Assembly (NCBI RefSeq): GCF_014202945.1
Contig: NZ_JACHHW010000005.1
Coordinates: 354,291-418,290 of the forward strand
DNA length: 64,000 nucleotides
Source of the DNA: Zhongshania antarctica
Lineage (GTDB): Bacteria; Pseudomonadota; Gammaproteobacteria; Pseudomonadales; Spongiibacteraceae
Direction of reading: 5' to 3'
Numbering within the stretch: the first letter of the stretch is position 1; each line of letters begins with the position of its first letter. The position numbers and the translations under genes are program-made. The notes under the pieces were generated by a model. It searched no databases. It saw nothing but the letters and a program-made list of their open reading frames with translations, and was not told where the DNA came from. Shown piece by piece: positions 19,503 to 31,378 of this stretch.

Positions 19503-20234
19503 ATGACGCTTTTAGCAAATGCACTCTGCGCGATACGTTCGGCGCTGTTTTTTCTTGGCTTAGGCTTAGTCACTATTTTTATAAGCCTGAGCGGTATACT
19601 TTTTACATGGTTTTTACCCTTCCACATACGCGGTCGCTATTTTGTTTTAGGAAATGCCGCCATTATCTTTTTACTGAGGGTCTGCTGCGGTGTAAAAACC
19701 GAAGTACATGGCAGCTTACCGTCAGATCGCCCATTCGTCGCCATGGCCAAACACCAAAGCCAGTGGGAGACGTTTTACCTACAGTGGTGCCTATTCCCCG
19801 TTGCTACCGTGGTGAAGCGCGAACTCTTGAGCATTCCTTTTTTTGGTTGGGCACTGCGCTTTATGAATGCCATAGGCATAGATCGCAGCAATCCGCGCTC
19901 CGCTATGAGGGAACTTAACGCCAAGGGTTTAAGCCGCCTAAGAAACAATTATAGCCTGCTAATTTTTCCTGAAGGCACCCGCACCTTGCCCGGAGTTCGC
20001 GGCCACTACGCCCGCAGTGGCGCTAGTATAGCTATTGCCGCTGGTGTACCGGTTTTACCGATCGCACATAACGGTGGCTTGGTTTGGCCTACCAAAAGCC
20101 TGCTAATTCGCCCGGGGACAGTCACACTAGTGATTGGCGACGCAATTCCCAGTACAGATCGCGAAAGCCGCGAACTCACTCTAGAAGTAGAGAACTGGAT
20201 TGAGGGCCAATGCGCAAAAATGCCGCCGCGGTGA
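19503..20234 (+). CDS. plsC: 1-acyl-sn-glycerol-3-phosphate acyltransferase
   Basis: A 243-residue inner-membrane acyltransferase that makes phosphatidic acid from lysophosphatidic acid. An N-terminal hydrophobic region (about 10-65) precedes the PlsC domain. Motif I reads KHQSQWET, an HX4E form of the usual HX4D block that is common in proteobacterial relatives; motif III is FPEGTRTLPG and motif IV VPVLPIAHNGG. GGACAG upstream serves as ribosome site. It is 77 bp after glyS and convergent with gyrB, the same place as in Pseudomonas (PA0005). Confidence 0.93.
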   Translation: MTLLANALCAIRSALFFLGLGLVTIFISLSGILFTWFLPFHIRGRYFVLGNAAIIFLLRVCCGVKTEVHGSLPSDRPFVAMAKHQSQWETFYLQWCLFPVATVVKRELLSIPFFGWALRFMNAIGIDRSNPRSAMRELNAKGLSRLRNNYSLLIFPEGTRTLPGVRGHYARSGASIAIAAGVPVLPIAHNGGLVWPTKSLLIRPGTVTLVIGDAIPSTDRESRELTLEVENWIEGQCAKMPPR

Positions 20235-20316
20235 CAAGCTTAAACGTCACCCTTCTAAAAAAACGACAAGGGATTCAATAGCGAATAAAGGGAAGTAAAT
20301 GAGAAAGGGCTAGCGC

Positions 20317-20348
20317 TAAAGCCCAACCTAAGAACAGGTTGGGCTTTA
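20317..20348. terminator. Bidirectional terminator between plsC and gyrB
   Basis: TAAAGCCCAACCT (20317-20329) pairs perfectly with AGGTTGGGCTTTA (20336-20348) around a 6-nt loop, a 13-bp stem lying 9 bp from the gyrB stop between convergent genes. The T residues at the stem base are short on both sides, but stem strength and position support termination of gyrB and plsC transcripts. Confidence 0.75.
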
Positions 20349-20356
20349 AGACGGTT

Positions 20357-22774
<2,418 letters not shown>

Positions 22775-22912
22775 TTATAAAACCTCTTACGCCTGACGAG
22801 CAGGCGAGAACTTATTGTTGTACTGCAGCACAGACTGCCAATTTCTTTCACCAAGCTAAACACCATCTGTATTTAACCTGACACACCTCGATTAACGAAC
22901 TTATAACCTTAA

Positions 22913-24085
22913 TTACATTAACGGCGTTACAACGCCATGTTCCACGTGAAACCTTTTCAAGGGCTTGTCGCGACACCAATCATTATGCAGGTCTGACTTC
23001 TTTACAGCTGTCGCAAACACCTGAACATCTAAATCTACCAGCTCGGAAAAAACGGCTCTACACCGCCCCTCATCGAGCTCTGCCGCCAAGTCGTCAATCA
23101 AAAACACTGTTGAAATACCTTGATCCAACAGTACTTTTGATTGCGCCAACTTTAGCGCACAAACGATGGTCTTAATCTGCCCTCGAGACAAAACCTCCCC
23201 AGCCCTGAGTTTGCCGCACTTTAAATCGATATCTGCGCGATGTGGTCCATTACGAGTAAAACCCGCGCGGAGGTCTTGAGCCACTTCCTCTTTCAATACC
23301 TCGGTATAGCCACGTACTTCACAATCCTTCCATCCGCCAAAGAACTCTAAACTCAGCGCGGGCATTGAATCTGGCATCAAATCATCCAGACCTGAAAAGA
23401 TCGCACTGTTACGCAAAAGTTGGCGATATACGCCATCAAAGGCTATCGCTAACTCATCAAAATGACGCAGCCGCGCAGCCGTGATAAGCGCCGCTGTCGT
23501 CGACAGCTCAGCATCCCAAGGCGCAAGTGCTGCAGCATCTATATTACCACGTCTGAGCAGAGAATTACGCTGTTGTAGCGCCTTCCTATACCGCGGCCAC
23601 AACTCAAAAAACCCTGAATGTTTCACGTGGAACACACCCCAGTCTAGGAATTGTCGCCGCACACCGGGACTCCCTTCGAGTAACTCAAAACTCCCGGGAT
23701 TAATAACTTGAACAGGAAGCACCCCGGCCAACTGACCTACCGACCCAAGCCTCTCTCCATTAACCTTAACAAGAACTAAATCCTGTCGAGATCGCCGCAC
23801 ACCTATCGAGGAGATACCTTCTGCCGGTTGTTGAGCACTATTAAGACTACGCCCAACTGCATCAAATTCCCCGCGAACTGTTAAGGCGTCTTGATCAAAT
23901 GAAATAACGGTTTGCATCTTTCGAGAACGAAAGGAGCGAGTGAGCGCCAAGGTGTGTATGGCCTCCAATATACTCGTCTTCCCACTACCATTTAGACCGT
24001 GTATAAAATTGAAATCCTGGAAATCGATCAAACTGGTCGATTTTAAATTTCTAAAACTATGAATGTTGAGTTTACGTATACGCAC
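22913..24085 (-). CDS. recF: DNA replication and repair protein RecF
   Basis: A 390-residue SMC/ABC-type ATPase that helps load RecA at gaps with RecO and RecR. Walker A is HGLNGSGKTSILEA (about residues 29-42), the ABC signature is LSRGQIKTIV, and Walker B is TVFLIDDLAAELDE. Start is GTG at 24085. It is slightly longer than E. coli RecF (357), with extra residues near 85-100. Two ParB-site-like 16-mers are embedded in the coding sequence and read as FHVKH and FHVEH in the protein, so part of the sequence is under a second, DNA-level constraint. Confidence 0.97.
   Translation of the reverse strand: MRIRKLNIHSFRNLKSTSLIDFQDFNFIHGLNGSGKTSILEAIHTLALTRSFRSRKMQTVISFDQDALTVRGEFDAVGRSLNSAQQPAEGISSIGVRRSRQDLVLVKVNGERLGSVGQLAGVLPVQVINPGSFELLEGSPGVRRQFLDWGVFHVKHSGFFELWPRYRKALQQRNSLLRRGNIDAAALAPWDAELSTTAALITAARLRHFDELAIAFDGVYRQLLRNSAIFSGLDDLMPDSMPALSLEFFGGWKDCEVRGYTEVLKEEVAQDLRAGFTRNGPHRADIDLKCGKLRAGEVLSRGQIKTIVCALKLAQSKVLLDQGISTVFLIDDLAAELDEGRCRAVFSELVDLDVQVFATAVKKSDLHNDWCRDKPLKRFHVEHGVVTPLM
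22938..22953. other. parS: parS-like ParB binding site in the 3' end of recF
   Basis: TGTTCCACGTGAAACC contains the CCACGTGAAA core of bacterial parS and differs from a full 16-mer only in the final base. On the minus strand it encodes the FHVEH near the RecF C-terminus. Second of two such sites 680 bp apart. Confidence 0.7.
23619..23634. other. parS: parS site within recF
   Basis: TGTTTCACGTGGAACA combines the two half-sites seen in known parS sequences (TGTTTCAC and GTGGAACA), with one asymmetric base pair. It lies inside recF, where it encodes FHVKH. The parA and parB genes are about 16 kb to the right, and origin-proximal parS is normal for ParABS chromosomes. Confidence 0.85.
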
Positions 24086-24131
24086 TTAAATCAACACCAA
24101 AGACGAGAATTTCATACGAAAGGGAAGGGTA

Positions 24132-24155
24132 GGGCGCTTACAGCGCCCCTTTTTA
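24132..24155 (+). terminator. Terminator-like hairpin in the recF-dnaN spacer
   Basis: GGGCGCT (24132-24138) and AGCGCCC (24142-24148) form a stem with a TAC loop, followed on the plus strand by CTTTTT. The T run lies on the strand antisense to recF and dnaN, so as an intrinsic terminator it would act on antisense transcripts; on the sense side it is only a hairpin. Confidence 0.5.
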
Positions 24156-24208
24156 ATGAAAGCGGCAGATAAAATATCACGGTGCAACGAGAGAACAATA
24201 GGCCTCAC

Positions 24209-25318
24209 TTAAAGCCGCATAGGCATCACAACGTACTGACAATCGCTGCCATCGGACTCCTCAACCAACGCCGAGCTATTAGCGTCAGAAAGCGAGAACT
24301 GGGCGGTCTCCCCGTGAATTGCCGACAGCACATCCAGCAAATAGCTTACGTTAAAGCCAATTTCAAGATTTTCACCTTGATAGTCAACTGCAACGGTTTC
24401 CTCAGCCTCCTCTTGCTCAGGGTTATTGGCAACGATCCGAAGCTCACCATTGCTTAGCAACATCCGAATACCACGGTACTTCTCATTTGAAAGTATCGCC
24501 GTTCTTGCAAACGCCTGACGCAGATCCGCGCGCGAACCCAAGACCACCTTAGTACTACCGCGAGGCAAAACTCGCTCATAATCTGGAAACTTGCCGTCAA
24601 TAAGCTTAGAGGTAAAGGTAAAATCTTTCGTAATAACACGAATATGATTACTACCGACGATAACTTCAGCCTCTTCCTCTTCATTAATCAATAAACGCGC
24701 TAATTCCACTACCCCCTTGCGCGGAACAATAACCTGGGCGCCTTGCTCTACGTTAATATCGCCGACATAGGTCGCCATCGCCAAGCGGTGGCCATCGGTA
24801 GCAACTAAGCGCAACTGTCCATTGGTGAGCTCGAATAACATGCCGTTTAAATAATAACGGACGTCCTGCTGTGCCATTGCGAAGCTAGTGCGCTCAATTA
24901 AACGCTTTAACTCCCCTTGTTTTAACTTAAATACCTGACCACCCTTCGCTTGATCTACACTGGGAAAGTCATTTGCGGGGAGGGTAGAGAGCTGAAAACG
25001 GCTACGCCCGGACTTTATAATTAACTTTTGATCGTCTAGCTGCAGACTAATATCAGAGCCGTCGGGGAGCGCTTTACAAATATCTACCAGCTTTTTCGCT
25101 GGTATGGTGATTTCACCAAGGCTTTGTATCGCGCCTTCAGGCAACTGAACCCGACCAATAAGCTCAACCTCGAGATCGGTCCCCGTAAGCGCCAACTCTT
25201 GACCCGCTAAAACCAGCTGAACATTCGCCAGAATGGGTAGTGTTTGACGGCGTTCAACTACACCAGCAACTAAATTTAGGGGCTTAATCAACGCTTCCCG
25301 CGAAATCGAAAATTTCAT
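24209..25318 (-). CDS. dnaN: DNA polymerase III beta subunit (sliding clamp)
   Basis: A 369-residue ring-forming processivity clamp made of three similar domains. It starts MKFSISREALIKPLNLVAGVVERRQTLPIL-like (KFSISREALI...RRQTLPILANV), has the central FAMAQQDVRYYLNGMLFE region and ends with the hydrophobic QYVVMPMRL tail that closes the client-binding pocket. Length matches E. coli (366). It lies between dnaA (114 bp gap) and recF (123 bp gap). Confidence 0.99.
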   Translation of the reverse strand: MKFSISREALIKPLNLVAGVVERRQTLPILANVQLVLAGQELALTGTDLEVELIGRVQLPEGAIQSLGEITIPAKKLVDICKALPDGSDISLQLDDQKLIIKSGRSRFQLSTLPANDFPSVDQAKGGQVFKLKQGELKRLIERTSFAMAQQDVRYYLNGMLFELTNGQLRLVATDGHRLAMATYVGDINVEQGAQVIVPRKGVVELARLLINEEEEAEVIVGSNHIRVITKDFTFTSKLIDGKFPDYERVLPRGSTKVVLGSRADLRQAFARTAILSNEKYRGIRMLLSNGELRIVANNPEQEEAEETVAVDYQGENLEIGFNVSYLLDVLSAIHGETAQFSLSDANSSALVEESDGSDCQYVVMPMRL

Positions 25319-25432
25319 GCTTTCGGTTCCTGTTCTTTATAATAAATCTCAAGGTTGGTGGCCTTAAAACGACTTCCCACCAAAAACACCCGACCATTGT
25401 ATTACTTTATTATATAAAGCCACTTTAAGACA

Positions 25433-26950
25433 TCAGCTTGTAAGCAGGCGGATCAAATTTTGATAATCTTCTCTCATATCGCCGTCGGTTTCCCGAAGTT
25501 CTTTGATCTTTCTGCATGCATGCAAGACGGTCGTGTGATCCCGACCACCAAAGCCCTCACCAATTTCAGGAAGACTGTGGTTTGTTAATTCTTTAGACAG
25601 CGCCATAGCAACCTGCCTAGGCCGCGCAACCGAGCGACTCCGACGCTTGGACATTAAGTCCGCCATTTTAATTTTGTAATACTCAGCGACGGTGCGCTGA
25701 ATATTATCCAAGCTCACTTGCTTGTCTTGCAGCGCCAATAAATCTTTCAACGATTCTTTGATTAAAGGAATATCAATAGGCTTAGCCATAAATCGCGAAC
25801 TCGCGATAACGCGCTTAAGCACGCCCTCGAGCTCCCGCACATTAGACCTTACGCGCTGGGCAATAAAAAACGCGGCGTCTGACGGCAAGTCAGTCTTATC
25901 CTGTTCCGCCTTTTTCATTAGTATCGCCACACGGGTTTCTAATTCAGGCGGCTCTACCGCCACCGTAAGCCCCCAGCCAAAACGAGATTTAAGGCGTTCC
26001 TCTAGGCCCTTAATCTCTTTGGGGTAACGGTCGCAGGTCAATATCATTTGCTGACCACCTTCTAACAAGGCGTTAAACGTGTGGAAAAACTCTTCTTGCG
26101 AGCGGTCTTTGCCGGAAAAAAACTGAATATCGTCTATTAATAATGCATCTACCGAACGGTAATAACGTTTAAATTCATTTATTGCATTCAATTGCAGGGC
26201 CTTCACCATATCGGCCACAAAGCGCTCCGAATGCAAATAAACGACCTTGGCATTCGGGTTTTGCTGCATCAGCGAGTTACCAACCGCATGCATCAAATGG
26301 GTTTTCCCTAAACCCACACCGCCATACAGGAACAATGGGTTATAGCCCCGACCAGGGTTACTAGCTACTTGGCTGGCTGCTGCTCGAGCCAATTGATTCG
26401 ACTTACCCTCAACAAACGTATCGAAGGTATAACCCTCCATTAGCGAGCTCTGGTGCCGTATACCGCCCTCAACTTCTACTTGCCGCTGACCACCTATATT
26501 TTGCGACGAAGTAATAATCGCCGGCGCTTGAGGTCTCGCTATACTGGAGTCTGGCTGTTGATGCTGCTGATGCGCAGAAACACTCGGGGGGCTTTGTCGC
26601 GAATCTGGCGAATAACCGCCGACAACGTGGGCGCCCTGGATAAACGGCTGAGCAGATAACGGCGCATTTTGACGAACGGCCGTATTGCGTGACTGGGCGG
26701 ACTGACGATCTATAACCCCCAGCTCAACGCCCATTTTACGATCAGCGGGGGACAATTCTGCGACTAGCTCAATAATGCGCGCAAAAAAACGGTCGTTCAC
26801 CCAATCTCTGACAAAGCGGTTAGGCGCAGAGAGCGAAATCAGATCGCCAGCAAGCTCAACCTGTAATGGCCTAATCCAGGTGTTAAATTGCTGCGCTGGC
26901 AATTCGTCTTGCAAATGTGCAATACATTTCTGCCAAGTAGCTTCCGACAA
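25433..26950 (-). CDS. dnaA: Chromosomal replication initiator protein DnaA
   Basis: A 505-residue AAA+ initiator. Domain I (1-~85, [21 protein letters not shown]) is followed by a long glutamine-rich linker (about 95-170), the AAA+ domain with Walker [17 protein letters not shown] and Walker [13 protein letters not shown], and the C-terminal box-binding domain with the signature [16 protein letters not shown] and [15 protein letters not shown]. The start is TTG at 26950, supported by a strong GGAGAA site 6-7 nt upstream; a weak initiation codon fits the usual tight limits on DnaA. The perfect DnaA boxes 155-300 bp upstream suggest autoregulation and/or origin function. Confidence 0.98.
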   Translation of the reverse strand: MSEATWQKCIAHLQDELPAQQFNTWIRPLQVELAGDLISLSAPNRFVRDWVNDRFFARIIELVAELSPADRKMGVELGVIDRQSAQSRNTAVRQNAPLSAQPFIQGAHVVGGYSPDSRQSPPSVSAHQQHQQPDSSIARPQAPAIITSSQNIGGQRQVEVEGGIRHQSSLMEGYTFDTFVEGKSNQLARAAASQVASNPGRGYNPLFLYGGVGLGKTHLMHAVGNSLMQQNPNAKVVYLHSERFVADMVKALQLNAINEFKRYYRSVDALLIDDIQFFSGKDRSQEEFFHTFNALLEGGQQMILTCDRYPKEIKGLEERLKSRFGWGLTVAVEPPELETRVAILMKKAEQDKTDLPSDAAFFIAQRVRSNVRELEGVLKRVIASSRFMAKPIDIPLIKESLKDLLALQDKQVSLDNIQRTVAEYYKIKMADLMSKRRSRSVARPRQVAMALSKELTNHSLPEIGEGFGGRDHTTVLHACRKIKELRETDGDMREDYQNLIRLLTS

Positions 26951-27440
26951 CGCTGTTCTCCAAAATAGTATAGAAAAGGCAAAAAACCGCTTTTAGGTTT
27001 TTATTAGCAGCAAATATCTAGGTGCATCGGCATTGTACAGGCTTAGCTATTGCAACAAATAAAGCGAATTTTATGAGCTGGTATTCTACCCCTCACAAAC
27101 AAAGTTATCCACACAATATCATAAATATTATTTCGCACCTCAAGAAAAACTCCTTCCTATTCAATACGATAAGTAGCAAGCAAGGCACTTCCAACAAAAA
27201 ACCACCCAATTACCCACTCTGTGGATAACTACACAAAACCACTGTGGATAAACTCTGAACAAGTTGTGCTCAACTATTAAAACAATAAATATCCAAAAGC
27301 ATCGCGCCAACCACGACAAAGCATTGCTATTAAGTCTAATGTCCACTAAAATTCGCGATCCGATTTTTCGCTGTATTGGGCTTACAAACTCAAACAGCGC
27401 CGACTGCGTAAGTCGGCTAATTTAGTCAAGGTCAGAGATC
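26951..27440. other. oriC: dnaA-rpmH intergenic region with three DnaA boxes (oriC candidate 1)
   Basis: This 490-bp spacer holds three perfect 9-mer DnaA boxes: TTATCCACA at 27105-27113, and its reverse complement TGTGGATAA at 27220-27228 and 27243-27251. An AT-rich stretch (about 27114-27180) separates the first from the other two. In Pseudomonas the mapped oriC lies in this same dnaA-rpmH spacer. The region must also carry the divergent dnaA and rpmH promoters. See the second cluster at 36144. Confidence 0.75.
27399..27417 (+). promoter_or_regulatory. Hairpin in the rpmH leader
   Basis: GCCGACT (27399-27405) and AGTCGGC (27411-27417) form a 7-bp stem with a GCGTA loop, ending 23 nt before the rpmH ATG and just before its ribosome site. 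It may affect rpmH translation or transcript stability; there is no T run, so termination is unlikely. Confidence 0.4.
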
Positions 27441-27578
27441 ATGAGCAAAAGAACATTTCAACCAAGCAATCTGAAAAAAGCCCGTAACCACGGTTTTCGT
27501 GCACGCATGGCTACCAAAAACGGCCGTAAGCTGATCAACCGCCGTCGCGCTAAAGGCCGCGCGGTACTGTCAGCTTAA
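27441..27578 (+). CDS. rpmH: 50S ribosomal protein L34
   Basis: A 45-residue, very basic protein. The family core [20 protein letters not shown] followed by [20 protein letters not shown] is complete. It begins MSKRTF, with one extra residue compared with the usual MKRTF start, and ends SA. L34 is a small 50S protein buried in 23S rRNA. rpmH-rnpA-yidD-yidC-mnmE on one side of dnaA is the conserved bacterial origin arrangement. The gene is too short for many ORF finders but is certain from its sequence. Confidence 0.98.
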   Translation: MSKRTFQPSNLKKARNHGFRARMATKNGRKLINRRRAKGRAVLSA

Positions 27579-27609
27579 ATTTTAGACCTGTAATATCACT
27601 GGCAACGCA

Positions 27610-27987
27610 GTGAATTTTCAATTTGAAAAAGCACTGCGCCTGCTAAACGCCAGCGAATACCAAGCGGTGTTTGATGAGTCGCGCCTGAAAGTTTCTTCTG
27701 CTGAAATATTGTTTTTAGCGCGGAAGAACAATCTGGATCGACCGCGACTGGGTTTAGTGATTGCGAAGAAAAATGTGCGCTTGTCCGTTCAGCGCAACAG
27801 GGTAAAGCGCAACGTCAGAGAAACCTTCAGGCATAATCAAGCTAATTTGAAGGGTATAGATGTCATCGTGCTAGCTCGACGTGGTCTTGACCAGCTTGAT
27901 AACACCCAAATGCAAGAAATCTGTAATCAGCTTTGGCTGCAATTAGAAAAACGAGCTGAAAAGCGCTTCCGTCAGCGAGAGGGTTAA
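27610..27987 (+). CDS. rnpA: Ribonuclease P protein component
   Basis: A 125-residue basic protein that binds the RNase P RNA and helps in 5' maturation of tRNA. The diagnostic RNR motif is present as [17 protein letters not shown] near residue 60-75, after [22 protein letters not shown]. Start is GTG at 27610, 31 bp after rpmH, with only a weak ribosome site; translation may depend on that of rpmH. Length matches E. coli RnpA (119). Confidence 0.96.
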   Translation: MNFQFEKALRLLNASEYQAVFDESRLKVSSAEILFLARKNNLDRPRLGLVIAKKNVRLSVQRNRVKRNVRETFRHNQANLKGIDVIVLARRGLDQLDNTQMQEICNQLWLQLEKRAEKRFRQREG

Positions 27988-27992
27988 ATACT

Positions 27993-28256
27993 ATGCAGCG
28001 GTTGCTTATCGCCTGCATTTCGTTCTACCGCCGGTTTATCAGTCCGCTGATGGCTCCGCACTGTCGTTTTTATCCCAGCTGCTCCAGTTACGCCATCGAC
28101 GCGATAAAGCACCACGGCGCACTCCGTGGGGGCTATTTAGGTATTAAACGTCTGCTTCGCTGCCACCCCTTTAGCCGCGGCGGCTACGATCCTGTACCAT
28201 CCTGCCACTGTCATCCAACCGAACTCAAACTTTCAAGGCATTCAAGCAATGATTGA
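27993..28256 (+). CDS. yidD: Membrane protein insertion efficiency factor YidD
   Basis: An 87-residue small protein with an amphipathic N-terminus ([17 protein letters not shown]) and the family cysteine core [20 protein letters not shown]...[23 protein letters not shown]. It helps YidC/Sec-dependent membrane insertion in E. coli. It starts 5 nt after rnpA and its end overlaps the yidC start by 8 nt, so the three genes are translated as a tight unit. Confidence 0.96.
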   Translation: MQRLLIACISFYRRFISPLMAPHCRFYPSCSSYAIDAIKHHGALRGGYLGIKRLLRCHPFSRGGYDPVPSCHCHPTELKLSRHSSND

Positions 28257-29919
28257 TATTCAGCGCTATCTCCTTATCGCCGCCATCGCTGCCCTCTCTT
28301 TTATGTTATTGATTGAGTGGAAAAATTTTGAGGGGCCAGAAACCGTAATTGCCAGCTCCGCCGCGGCGAATAAGACCGCATCACCGGTAACGAGCACTGG
28401 TGATAGCGATCTACCGATTCTCAATCAAAATACCGAAAACAACAGCTTAGCGCCAACCGCCAACAACAGCAGCGGTTTCATAACAGTCAGCACTGACGTC
28501 CTAAATATTAAGATCGATCTGCATGGCGGCGATATTGTCTACGCTGGTTTACCTGCTTACACGGCTAATCTGGAATCAGACGAGCCTTTTGTTATTCTCG
28601 AAAGCAATGACACCCGCGATTACATCGCGCAAAGCGGCTTAATTGGTCAAAATGCGACGGATACTTCTAAGGGCCGTCCACAATTTATTGCCAACACCGA
28701 CAGCTACCAGTTAGCAGACGGTGGTGAATCCATTAATGTTGATCTTCATTATCAATACAGCGATCAAATCAACATCGTCAAGCGCTTCCATTTCAAGCGT
28801 GGTGAATACCTGATTAAAATTGAATACCTGATCGACAACCAAAGCGATTCAGCATTTCAGGCAAGCTTCTTCGGTCAGTTAAAGCGGGGCAATAGCACCG
28901 ACCCTAGCGTTGACGGTGAAGGCGGCATGTTTGCGATGAAGCCCTTTATGGGCGTCGCTTATGCCGACAATGAAGACAAATACACCAAATTGGCCTTCGG
29001 TAAAATGCAAGACAAGCCATTGAAGACCGCTGTTAATGGCGGTTGGATCGGCATTATCCAACACTATTTCTTAAGTGCATGGGTACCCAACCCTGAAAGC
29101 GTTAACGAACTCAGCACCATTGTCACCAAACAGGGTATAAACATCGCTCGGGTTACCAGCGCTGCAGTTACCGTTGAAGCCCACAGCCAAGGCAGTGTCG
29201 CCGCGTCTTTTTATACTGGCCCAAAAGATCAGTATCGCTTAGAAGAAATCTCACCCGGCTTAGAGTTAACCGTAGACTACGGCTTCCTGTGGTGGATTGC
29301 GCAGCCCTTATTCTGGCTACTTACCAAAATTCACGGTGTGCTTGGCAACTGGGGTTTCGCTATTATTGGCTTAACCATGTTAGTAAAAGCCGCCTTTTTC
29401 CAGCTTAATGCCAAAGCCTTTACCTCAATGGCCAATATGCGCAAAGTTCAGCCAAAGCTGGTAGAACTTAAAGAGCGCTATGCCGACGATCGCCAAAAGC
29501 AGTCGCAGGCCATGATGGAGCTTTATAAAACTGAGAAAATAAACCCTCTTGGCGGCTGCTTACCAATGGTCGTGCAAATGCCGGTATTTATGGCCCTATA
29601 CTGGGTCTTAATGGAAAGCATTGAGCTCCGCCACGCGCCGTTCATTTTGTGGATTGACGATTTATCGGCAATGGACCCTTATTTCATTTTGCCTTTAGTG
29701 ATGGGCGTGTCCATGTTCATTCAGCAGCGCCTCAATCCGCCGCCACCAGACCCAATGCAAGCTAAAATCATGCAGTGGATGCCGGTGGTATTTACCTTTT
29801 TCTTCCTCTTCTTCCCCGCAGGCTTAGTCTTGTACTGGGTGGTTAACAACACCTTATCGATTATTCAGCAGTATTTTATTACCAAACGTATTGAGAAGAG
29901 TGGGCTACCCACCCGCTGA
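28249..29919 (+). CDS. yidC: Membrane protein insertase YidC
   Basis: A 556-residue inner-membrane insertase. One N-terminal membrane segment (about 5-22) is followed by a low-complexity Ser/Thr/Asn linker, a large periplasmic beta-sandwich domain (about 75-340) and the conserved five-helix core (about 350-545: [73 protein letters not shown]). The family arginine in the hydrophilic groove is expected in the [21 protein letters not shown] segment region. Length matches E. coli (548). Confidence 0.98.
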   Translation: MIDIQRYLLIAAIAALSFMLLIEWKNFEGPETVIASSAAANKTASPVTSTGDSDLPILNQNTENNSLAPTANNSSGFITVSTDVLNIKIDLHGGDIVYAGLPAYTANLESDEPFVILESNDTRDYIAQSGLIGQNATDTSKGRPQFIANTDSYQLADGGESINVDLHYQYSDQINIVKRFHFKRGEYLIKIEYLIDNQSDSAFQASFFGQLKRGNSTDPSVDGEGGMFAMKPFMGVAYADNEDKYTKLAFGKMQDKPLKTAVNGGWIGIIQHYFLSAWVPNPESVNELSTIVTKQGINIARVTSAAVTVEAHSQGSVAASFYTGPKDQYRLEEISPGLELTVDYGFLWWIAQPLFWLLTKIHGVLGNWGFAIIGLTMLVKAAFFQLNAKAFTSMANMRKVQPKLVELKERYADDRQKQSQAMMELYKTEKINPLGGCLPMVVQMPVFMALYWVLMESIELRHAPFILWIDDLSAMDPYFILPLVMGVSMFIQQRLNPPPPDPMQAKIMQWMPVVFTFFFLFFPAGLVLYWVVNNTLSIIQQYFITKRIEKSGLPTR

Positions 29920-29927
29920 TAGCCGCT

Positions 29928-31295
29928 ATGCAAACGAGCTATCAAGATACGATTGCCGCAATCGCCACGCCGCCCGGAAAGGGTGGTGTGGGCATTGTTA
30001 GGGTATCTGGCCCTCAAGCCCAAGAAATTGGCCACCGCCTACTTGGCAAAGCAGACCTAAAACCGCGCTACGCCCACTACGGTAGTTTTTATGAAGCTAG
30101 CGATGACGGCCCGCGCAGTCTAGATCAAGGCATCGCGCTTTATTTCCCTGGCCCAAACTCCTTTACTGGCGAAGACGTGCTTGAGCTGCAAGGTCACGGT
30201 GGCCCAATTATTCTTGATTGCCTGCTGCGTGAAGTCATCAAAGCTGGCGCCAGAATGGCAAGGCCGGGCGAGTTTTCAGAGCGAGCGTTCCTCAATAACA
30301 AAATTGACCTCGCCCAGGCAGAAGCAATCGCCGACTTAATCGACAGCGCATCAGAACAAGCGGCCCGTCAGGCCGTACGGTCCTTAGAAGGTGAATTCAG
30401 CAAAGAGATAAACCAGCTAGTAGAGGCCATTACCCAGCTTCGTATCTATGTTGAAGCCGCAATCGACTTCCCTGAAGAGGAAATCGATTTCATTAGCGAT
30501 GGCCGAGTCGCCAACGAACTCAGCAACATAAAACATAATCTTGAGCGCGTTTTCGCCTCAGCCAAACAAGGCAGCATCCTCCGCGAAGGCATGACGGTTG
30601 TCATCGCCGGCAGGCCCAATGCCGGTAAATCCAGCCTTTTAAATGCGCTCGCTGGCAGAGAATCAGCTATCGTCACCAATATCGCGGGCACCACTCGAGA
30701 TGTTCTCAGAGAAAACATCCTCATAGATGGCATGCCCCTGCACATCATTGATACCGCTGGTTTGCGCGACAGCGAAGATTTAGTAGAACAAGAGGGCATC
30801 AAGCGAGCCTGGACCGAAATAGCCAATGCAGACCGCATCCTACTCGTTATAGATAGCCAAACTGCTGAAGATGAAAGCGACGCTATACCCAGCGAATTAC
30901 AGCCTTTTATCGACCAACAAAAACTCAGTATCATCTACAATAAGTGCGACCTATCAGGCCATCAAGTAGCAATCGATAATAGTGAAATAGCACGGATATA
31001 CCTATCAGCAAAACACGCCAAAGGTATTGATCTCCTTCGTGAGCACCTAAAATCCTGCGTTGGCTATAACGACGGCGATACACCGTTTATCGCTCGACGG
31101 CGCCACATAGAAGCCCTAAACCTCGGTCGTGAGCATATACATACGGGAGAGCAGCAACTGCTTAATTACAATGCGGGGGAATTATTGGCTGAAGAACTAA
31201 GAATAGCCCAACAAGCCCTGGCAGAGATCACTGGCGAATTTAGTTCGGACGATCTACTCGGTCGAATCTTTTCCAGCTTTTGTATTGGCAAATAA
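29928..31295 (+). CDS. mnmE: tRNA modification GTPase MnmE
   Basis: A 455-residue GTPase that with MnmG installs 5-(carboxymethyl)aminomethyl or taurine-like groups on U34 of certain tRNAs. The N-terminal folate-binding domain ([20 protein letters not shown]) is followed by a helical domain containing the G domain: G1 [15 protein letters not shown]2 GTTRD, G3 DTAGL, G4 NKCDL. The C-terminus ends FCIGK with the conserved cysteine. It lies 8 bp after yidC. Its partner gene mnmG is 5.2 kb downstream, separated by an inserted three-gene block. Confidence 0.98.
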   Translation: MQTSYQDTIAAIATPPGKGGVGIVRVSGPQAQEIGHRLLGKADLKPRYAHYGSFYEASDDGPRSLDQGIALYFPGPNSFTGEDVLELQGHGGPIILDCLLREVIKAGARMARPGEFSERAFLNNKIDLAQAEAIADLIDSASEQAARQAVRSLEGEFSKEINQLVEAITQLRIYVEAAIDFPEEEIDFISDGRVANELSNIKHNLERVFASAKQGSILREGMTVVIAGRPNAGKSSLLNALAGRESAIVTNIAGTTRDVLRENILIDGMPLHIIDTAGLRDSEDLVEQEGIKRAWTEIANADRILLVIDSQTAEDESDAIPSELQPFIDQQKLSIIYNKCDLSGHQVAIDNSEIARIYLSAKHAKGIDLLREHLKSCVGYNDGDTPFIARRRHIEALNLGREHIHTGEQQLLNYNAGELLAEELRIAQQALAEITGEFSSDDLLGRIFSSFCIGK

Positions 31296-31378
31296 ACGCC
31301 TGATCAGCGACAAGCAATAGTCAAAATCCCCCTATTAACGCTACACTGAATACCGTCTAAAAAAACTAAGGTTAGCGG

